Source of the DNA: a candidate division FCPU426 bacterium
GTDB lineage: Bacteria; Oederibacteriota; Muellerivitia; Muellerivitales; Muellerivitaceae
DNA: 64,000 bases
Assembly: GCA_027452205.1 (NCBI GenBank)
Contig: DAIDGV010000019.1
Location: 1-64,000 of the forward strand
Direction of reading: 5' to 3'
In this document: positions 59,945 through 64,000 of the stretch, piece by piece
How the letters are laid out: each line of letters starts with the position of its first letter
Numbering within the stretch: position 1 is the stretch's first letter
The notes under the pieces: model-generated
Seen by the model: the letters and a program-made list of their open reading frames with translations, nothing else
The model's database searches: none
What the model was told of the DNA's origin: nothing
Position numbers and translations under genes: made by a program

Positions 59945-60940
59945 ATGCCAGGACTTAAAGTAAAGACCCGCCCTAAAAAAACGAAGGTCAGTTCTAAAGC
60001 AGTCTCCTCGACAGAAAATCTCAAGACGGTTTACCCCTACTTCTCCAGGCACGAAACATTCCATCCTCGCTTTGGTTGGTTAAAAAAAGGATTTGATGGG
60101 TCCAAAAACGATGGGGAAGTTTTCAATCGTGAGGATGCGACAGTTGTTTTAGGCGTTGGGAAAAACATGGTCCGGGCTATCCGGTATTGGTCCAATGCTT
60201 TTAAAGTTACCTGGGAAGATGGCCAAGAACGGGCCAAGAGCAAACCAAGTTCACCAACCGTCTTTGGAAAAAAACTCTTAGGGGATCGTGGTTGGGATCC
60301 TTACATGGAAAACCCCTCCTCCCTTTGGCTGCTCCATTGGAATTTGTTGAAGCCGCCCTGTTACGCCGCCACTTGGTTCTTTGCATTTAATTTTTTTAAC
60401 AGCGGAACCTTTGTCCTGGATGATCTCCTCAAGGCTGTGATGGGGTACAAGGAAAGGGAATTTCCAACCGTAAAGGCTCAGGAAGAAACCCTCTCCCGGG
60501 ACGTAAGCTGTTTGATCCATATGTACGTTTCCCACTACGAGGCAAACCGTCCGGATGAAGACACCTTGGATTCGCCCTTTGCCCAGCTCGACCTTATAAA
60601 GACGGTGGGAGATTCCAAGCACTTCGCCTTCAATTTGGGCAAAAAGAATAACCTGGCGCCTGAAATCATCGTAGCCGCTTGCTTGGAGTTCGCAGCCGCG
60701 AACCAACCGAACCTACGAACTATTTCCATGTCCCGGCTTTTGTTTGATGCGGGCTCTCCGGGGTTAATTTTCAAATTGACCGAAAGCGCTTTGTACGAGG
60801 CGGTTGAGGTTGTATCGAAAAAATCGTCCCTCATTTCCTTATCCGATACGGCCGGGGTGGTCCAATTAGCCTTCAAGAGTGATCCGGCTGGCCTGGCGGA
60901 AACGGTTCTGGACCGTTACTACGAAGGGGGGCGCAAATGA
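59945..60940 (+). CDS. sspB: DUF4007-family protein, probable SspB of DNA phosphorothioation
   Basis: The 331-residue protein carries the DUF4007 hallmark WDPYMENPSSLWLLHWNLL followed by YAATWFFAFNFF near residues 115-150, and an N-terminal FHPRFGWLKKGFDG. In Ssp systems the DUF4007 protein SspB nicks DNA so that sulfur can replace a backbone oxygen, acting with SspC (ATPase) and SspD (PAPS reductase-like). Here it precedes a very large P-loop ATPase with a 4-bp ATGA overlap, as sspB precedes sspC. The N-terminal 25 residues are basic and may be disordered. Naming rests on this domain and the neighbour; sspA and sspD are not in the window. Confidence 0.65.
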   Translation: MPGLKVKTRPKKTKVSSKAVSSTENLKTVYPYFSRHETFHPRFGWLKKGFDGSKNDGEVFNREDATVVLGVGKNMVRAIRYWSNAFKVTWEDGQERAKSKPSSPTVFGKKLLGDRGWDPYMENPSSLWLLHWNLLKPPCYAATWFFAFNFFNSGTFVLDDLLKAVMGYKEREFPTVKAQEETLSRDVSCLIHMYVSHYEANRPDEDTLDSPFAQLDLIKTVGDSKHFAFNLGKKNNLAPEIIVAACLEFAAANQPNLRTISMSRLLFDAGSPGLIFKLTESALYEAVEVVSKKSSLISLSDTAGVVQLAFKSDPAGLAETVLDRYYEGGRK

Positions 60941-63900
60941 ACCGGCTCTCCGAATACGTCACGCTTGAAAGGCGTTACACCAGGTCTGTTAGTCTTGAAC
61001 GGGATCTTTTGGTCGCTGATTCGATCCTGGGATATGTTCCGACACGCAAAGCCGTTGAGGTCCTGGAAAGATTCCTGGAAGCGAACGAAAAGCATCACGC
61101 TGCCCGGGCGTGGACCCTTACGGGGGTCTATGGGACGGGGAAATCGGCCTTCGCCCATTTCTTAAGCGCCCTTTGCGCCCCCTCCAAGGAAAAGATCAAA
61201 AAGAACGCCCTCGATATTGTTGCCAACAACTCACTCTTCTCGGCTGAGATCAGGAAGAGGATTGCCCAGTTCCCCAAGGAAGGTTTTGTGAGGGCCGTGG
61301 CCACCAGCCAGGCTGAACCCTTAACCAACACTGTTCTTAAGGCTTTAGAACGAGGCCTCCTTCTCTATTGGGAGAATCGAAGGGGCGTTAAGCCCAAAGT
61401 CCTAAAAGATATTCATTCCCTTCTATACAACTTCAATTCCAAAAAGGGGAAGTTTCCTGAATCGGGGGAAGTGGTTGATTGCATCAAAGAAGTAAGCCGG
61501 GTCACTGGGGCGGGGATACTACTCATTCTCGATGAGCTTGGGAAGAACCTTGAATACGCTTCTCAAAACCTAAACCACAACGACCTTTATTTGCTCCAAC
61601 AGATCGCCGAAATGGGTACGAAGAAGGACGCCCCGGTCTTTTTGTTCGGATTGCTCCATCAATCCTTTTCGGATTATGCAGGTTCCCTTAACCTCTCCCA
61701 AAAGAACGAGTGGGGGAAGATTCAGGGGCGGTTTGAGGATATTTCCTTCGTCGAGTCCTCCGAACAGGTCTTGCGCCTAGTTGGCCACGCCATTAAGCAA
61801 TCAGAAAACCCGACCTTTCAAAAAACGGCGAAGCAACATTCGGCGATTTGGAATAAGGAAATCGACCAGAACAATGAGTTCCACGGAATCACGGAAGAAG
61901 TTATCCACCGGATATTTCCTTTACAGCCGGTGGCTGCCATTTCATTGCCCCTTCTTTGTTACCGTTACGGACAGAATGACCGGTCCATCTTTAATTTCCT
62001 GACGAGCTCGGAACCTCATTCTTTTGTCCAGTTCCTCAAAAAGACACCTTTGAACGTAGACCAACCCGAAACTTTGAAGCTTCACAACCTTTACGATTAT
62101 TTCATCGAGTCCTCGGGGTTCAATTTCTCATCCCGACCGCAGTTTAACCGCTGGACCGAAATCCAGGGGATCATTAACGACGCTAAAGATTTGACCACGG
62201 ACCAGATGAAGGCTTTGAAAACAATCGGTGTCTTCAACCTCATTTCCTTTTCCGGTTCCTTTAGGGCGACCCGGGAACTGGTCCTCCTAGCTTTATTGGA
62301 AAAGCCAAAAGAGAAGGATGCGTTAAACCATTGGGAAGCCGTCCTGGACAGCCTAGTTGATAAAAAATTGGTCACCTGGCGCAAACAGTTAAATGAGTAC
62401 AGGGTTTGGCAGGGAACCGACTTTGATATCGAGGATGCGATAACCCGCCAGGTCGAGACGATCCGGCAGCCCTTGGCCGGGCTCTTGAATAGCTTTGCAC
62501 CCCTTAGCCCTTCCATTGCGCAGCGTCACAGCTACCGTACGGGGACGCTTCGTTATTTTGAAAGGCGTTTCGTCGACGACCCTAAAGAAGTTTCCGAAGC
62601 TAAGTGCAAGAGCCCGGATAGCGACGGTTTGATCGCCTATTGGGTAGGCGGAAAGCTCGATGAAGAATTGATACCCAAAACCACTCAGGATGGGTTTCCC
62701 TTCGTGCTGGTGGAAAACGATGAGATCGAGGCCCTCCGGACCGCTTGTACTGAATACGTTGCTTTAAGGAACATCGAACTTACTGCTTCGGAACTCAAGG
62801 TTGATGGGGTTGCCCGACGCGAAGTCCGGCAAAGGCTTGGCCTGGCCAAGAAGATTCTCGATGACACGGTTTTCAATAGCTTTGAGTCCGGAAATAACCA
62901 CACCCTTTGTTTCCTTAAAAAGAAAAGGGTTGAGGTCGACCTACGCCGGGAATTCAATTCCAAACTTTCAGATTTGTGCGACGATTTTTATGGTTCTAGC
63001 CTGGAATTGTGGAATGAACTCATCAACCGCAGAGAGTTATCTTCCCAAGCGGCCACCGCCCGGCGTGCGCTCATTGAGGCGATGATTAAGAATGAGACGA
63101 AAGAACAACTCGGGATCGAGGGTTATGGTCCTGAAAGAAGTATGTACGAGTCCATTTTGCGGAAAAGTAAAATCCACCGCAAAACTGATTCGGGTTGGTC
63201 CATTGGAGAGCCGAGCAGGACCAGTGGTATTCATATGGTTTGGAAGAAAATAGAAAAGTTCTGTTTAGACGCGGTTGAAAAACCCGTTTCGATGGAAGTC
63301 CTTTATGAGGAACTATCTCGGCCGCCCTATGGTGTAAAAAAAGGAGTTATCCCGATCCTTTGGTTGTCGGTCCTTATGACTCATTCGGACGACATAAGCA
63401 TTTATTACAACGGTTCCTTTGTCCCAGTCTTGGGACCGGAACATTTTGAGTTGTTCACCCGGGACCCAAGCAGGTTCAGCGTTAAGTATTTCAAGATTGC
63501 AGGGGTCCGGGCCGAATACTTCAAAGAGCTTGAAAAAATTCTTAATGAATCTGTTTCTAATAACAACCATGTTCGAAATAGTTCAGTCCTGGGGATTGTC
63601 CGACCTTTGATGAAGTTCATGAAAAGCCTCCCGAATTACACCATGAACACGTCGGGCCTATCCAAGGGTGCAATTGCCCTTCGTAAAGCCCTCCAAAACG
63701 CAACGGAGCCTGATCGGCTCCTGTTCGTGGATATTCCTTTTGCTTGTGGCGCGAGCCCGGTCTTGTCGGACGGGAAAACCGGCCAGGTAGACGTTAAAGC
63801 CATTCGGGCAAACCTTTTGAAACTTTTAAGGGAACTTTCTTCCTCTTACGACCGTGTCCTGGAACAAAGCAGGGAACTTCTCTACAAGGCATTGGGTGTT

Positions 63901-64000
63901 CGAAGTGAACAAGAGAAGTTGCGGGAGGATCTCCGGGTCCGGGCCCGTTACATGGTTGTCCAATGTATCGAGCCGACCTTAAAGCGGTTCTTACTGGCTG
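60937..64000 (+). CDS. sspC: large P-loop ATPase, probable SspC (partial, runs off the window)
   Basis: The frame is open from ATG 60937 to the window end with 1021 complete codons and no stop. It has Walker A GVYGTGKS (63-70) and Walker B LLILDE (195-200), near the N-terminus, where AAA-type motors of defence systems place them. The remaining 800 or more residues are helical and show no enzyme motif that I recognise. The overlap with the DUF4007 gene and the great length fit SspC of the Ssp phosphorothioation system. Other large defence ATPases cannot be excluded until the downstream genes are seen. Codon use is closer to the backbone than that of the RHS group. Confidence 0.62.
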   Translation, partial: MNRLSEYVTLERRYTRSVSLERDLLVADSILGYVPTRKAVEVLERFLEANEKHHAARAWTLTGVYGTGKSAFAHFLSALCAPSKEKIKKNALDIVANNSLFSAEIRKRIAQFPKEGFVRAVATSQAEPLTNTVLKALERGLLLYWENRRGVKPKVLKDIHSLLYNFNSKKGKFPESGEVVDCIKEVSRVTGAGILLILDELGKNLEYASQNLNHNDLYLLQQIAEMGTKKDAPVFLFGLLHQSFSDYAGSLNLSQKNEWGKIQGRFEDISFVESSEQVLRLVGHAIKQSENPTFQKTAKQHSAIWNKEIDQNNEFHGITEEVIHRIFPLQPVAAISLPLLCYRYGQNDRSIFNFLTSSEPHSFVQFLKKTPLNVDQPETLKLHNLYDYFIESSGFNFSSRPQFNRWTEIQGIINDAKDLTTDQMKALKTIGVFNLISFSGSFRATRELVLLALLEKPKEKDALNHWEAVLDSLVDKKLVTWRKQLNEYRVWQGTDFDIEDAITRQVETIRQPLAGLLNSFAPLSPSIAQRHSYRTGTLRYFERRFVDDPKEVSEAKCKSPDSDGLIAYWVGGKLDEELIPKTTQDGFPFVLVENDEIEALRTACTEYVALRNIELTASELKVDGVARREVRQRLGLAKKILDDTVFNSFESGNNHTLCFLKKKRVEVDLRREFNSKLSDLCDDFYGSSLELWNELINRRELSSQAATARRALIEAMIKNETKEQLGIEGYGPERSMYESILRKSKIHRKTDSGWSIGEPSRTSGIHMVWKKIEKFCLDAVEKPVSMEVLYEELSRPPYGVKKGVIPILWLSVLMTHSDDISIYYNGSFVPVLGPEHFELFTRDPSRFSVKYFKIAGVRAEYFKELEKILNESVSNNNHVRNSSVLGIVRPLMKFMKSLPNYTMNTSGLSKGAIALRKALQNATEPDRLLFVDIPFACGASPVLSDGKTGQVDVKAIRANLLKLLRELSSSYDRVLEQSRELLYKALGVRSEQEKLREDLRVRARYMVVQCIEPTLKRFLLA

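Noticed and set aside
1-64000. CRISPR arrays, rRNA genes and intact insertion sequences
   Set aside because: I looked for regularly spaced repeats, rRNA signatures and transposase motifs. None was seen apart from the GxxExxY relic with its inverted repeats.

Overview
The window reads as a chromosome segment of a Gram-negative bacterium with an outer membrane. It has two predicted outer-membrane beta-barrels, lipoproteins with clear lipoboxes, a Spy/CpxP-like periplasmic protein and many Sec signal peptides. Genes are packed tightly in short operons with AGGAG-type ribosome binding sites, many 4-bp ATGA or TAATG overlaps, and sigma-70-like promoters. Base composition looks mid-GC by eye. The gene mix (tig-clpP-clpX, serA with a class V aminotransferase, flippase-like proteins, many TPR proteins) does not match a well-studied genus, and an uncultured lineage is likely. 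I cannot name the phylum.

Layout. 1-9.2 kb: glpD, tRNA-Leu(UAG), the proteostasis set tig-clpP-clpX, an alpha/beta hydrolase, and a serine-biosynthesis pair (class V aminotransferase and serA) behind a promoter flanked by two near-identical Rex/CRP-type palindromes. 9.2-16.3 kb: envelope proteins (DUF5683-like, beta-barrel, two TPR proteins) and a minus-strand glycolipid-type operon (flippase-like, FAD oxidoreductase, GT2). 16.3-24.1 kb: uracil-DNA glycosylase, pepA, an ECF sigma/anti-sigma/Spy-like stress module, a PuuD-like membrane protein, a degenerate zinc-finger membrane protein, ychF and nth. 24.2-34.2 kb: an ABC-2 exporter, a CHASE2 adenylate cyclase with a FecR-like protein and a barrel downstream, MarC, NAD kinase, a VanY-type lipoprotein and phosphoglycerate mutase. 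34.3-39 kb: riboflavin operon ribD-ribE-yaaR-like-ribBA-ribH-nusB and a small winged-helix-like protein. 39.1-53.3 kb: phosphoesterase, ligA, an AT-rich two-gene insertion, secA, a dead GxxExxY gene between inverted repeats, a dipeptide-type ABC transporter, priA and an RluA-type pseudouridine synthase.

From tRNA-Leu(CAA) at 53.4 kb to the end the window changes character. It carries an AT-rich RHS/polymorphic-toxin-like protein with a string of small membrane proteins, an AbiEi/AbiEii toxin-antitoxin pair with its own operator, a small zinc-ribbon protein, and then a DUF4007 protein and a very large P-loop ATPase that runs off the edge. The last two look like SspB and SspC of the Ssp DNA phosphorothioation defence system. 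This right-hand 10.5 kb is best read as a defence or genomic island placed downstream of a tRNA gene.

The best candidates for new biology are the twin Rex-type operators on the serine operon, the Ssp-like locus at the right edge, the RHS/small-membrane-protein cassette, the inverted-repeat-flanked GxxExxY relic, and a cyclase gene that appears to be transcribed as a leaderless mRNA.
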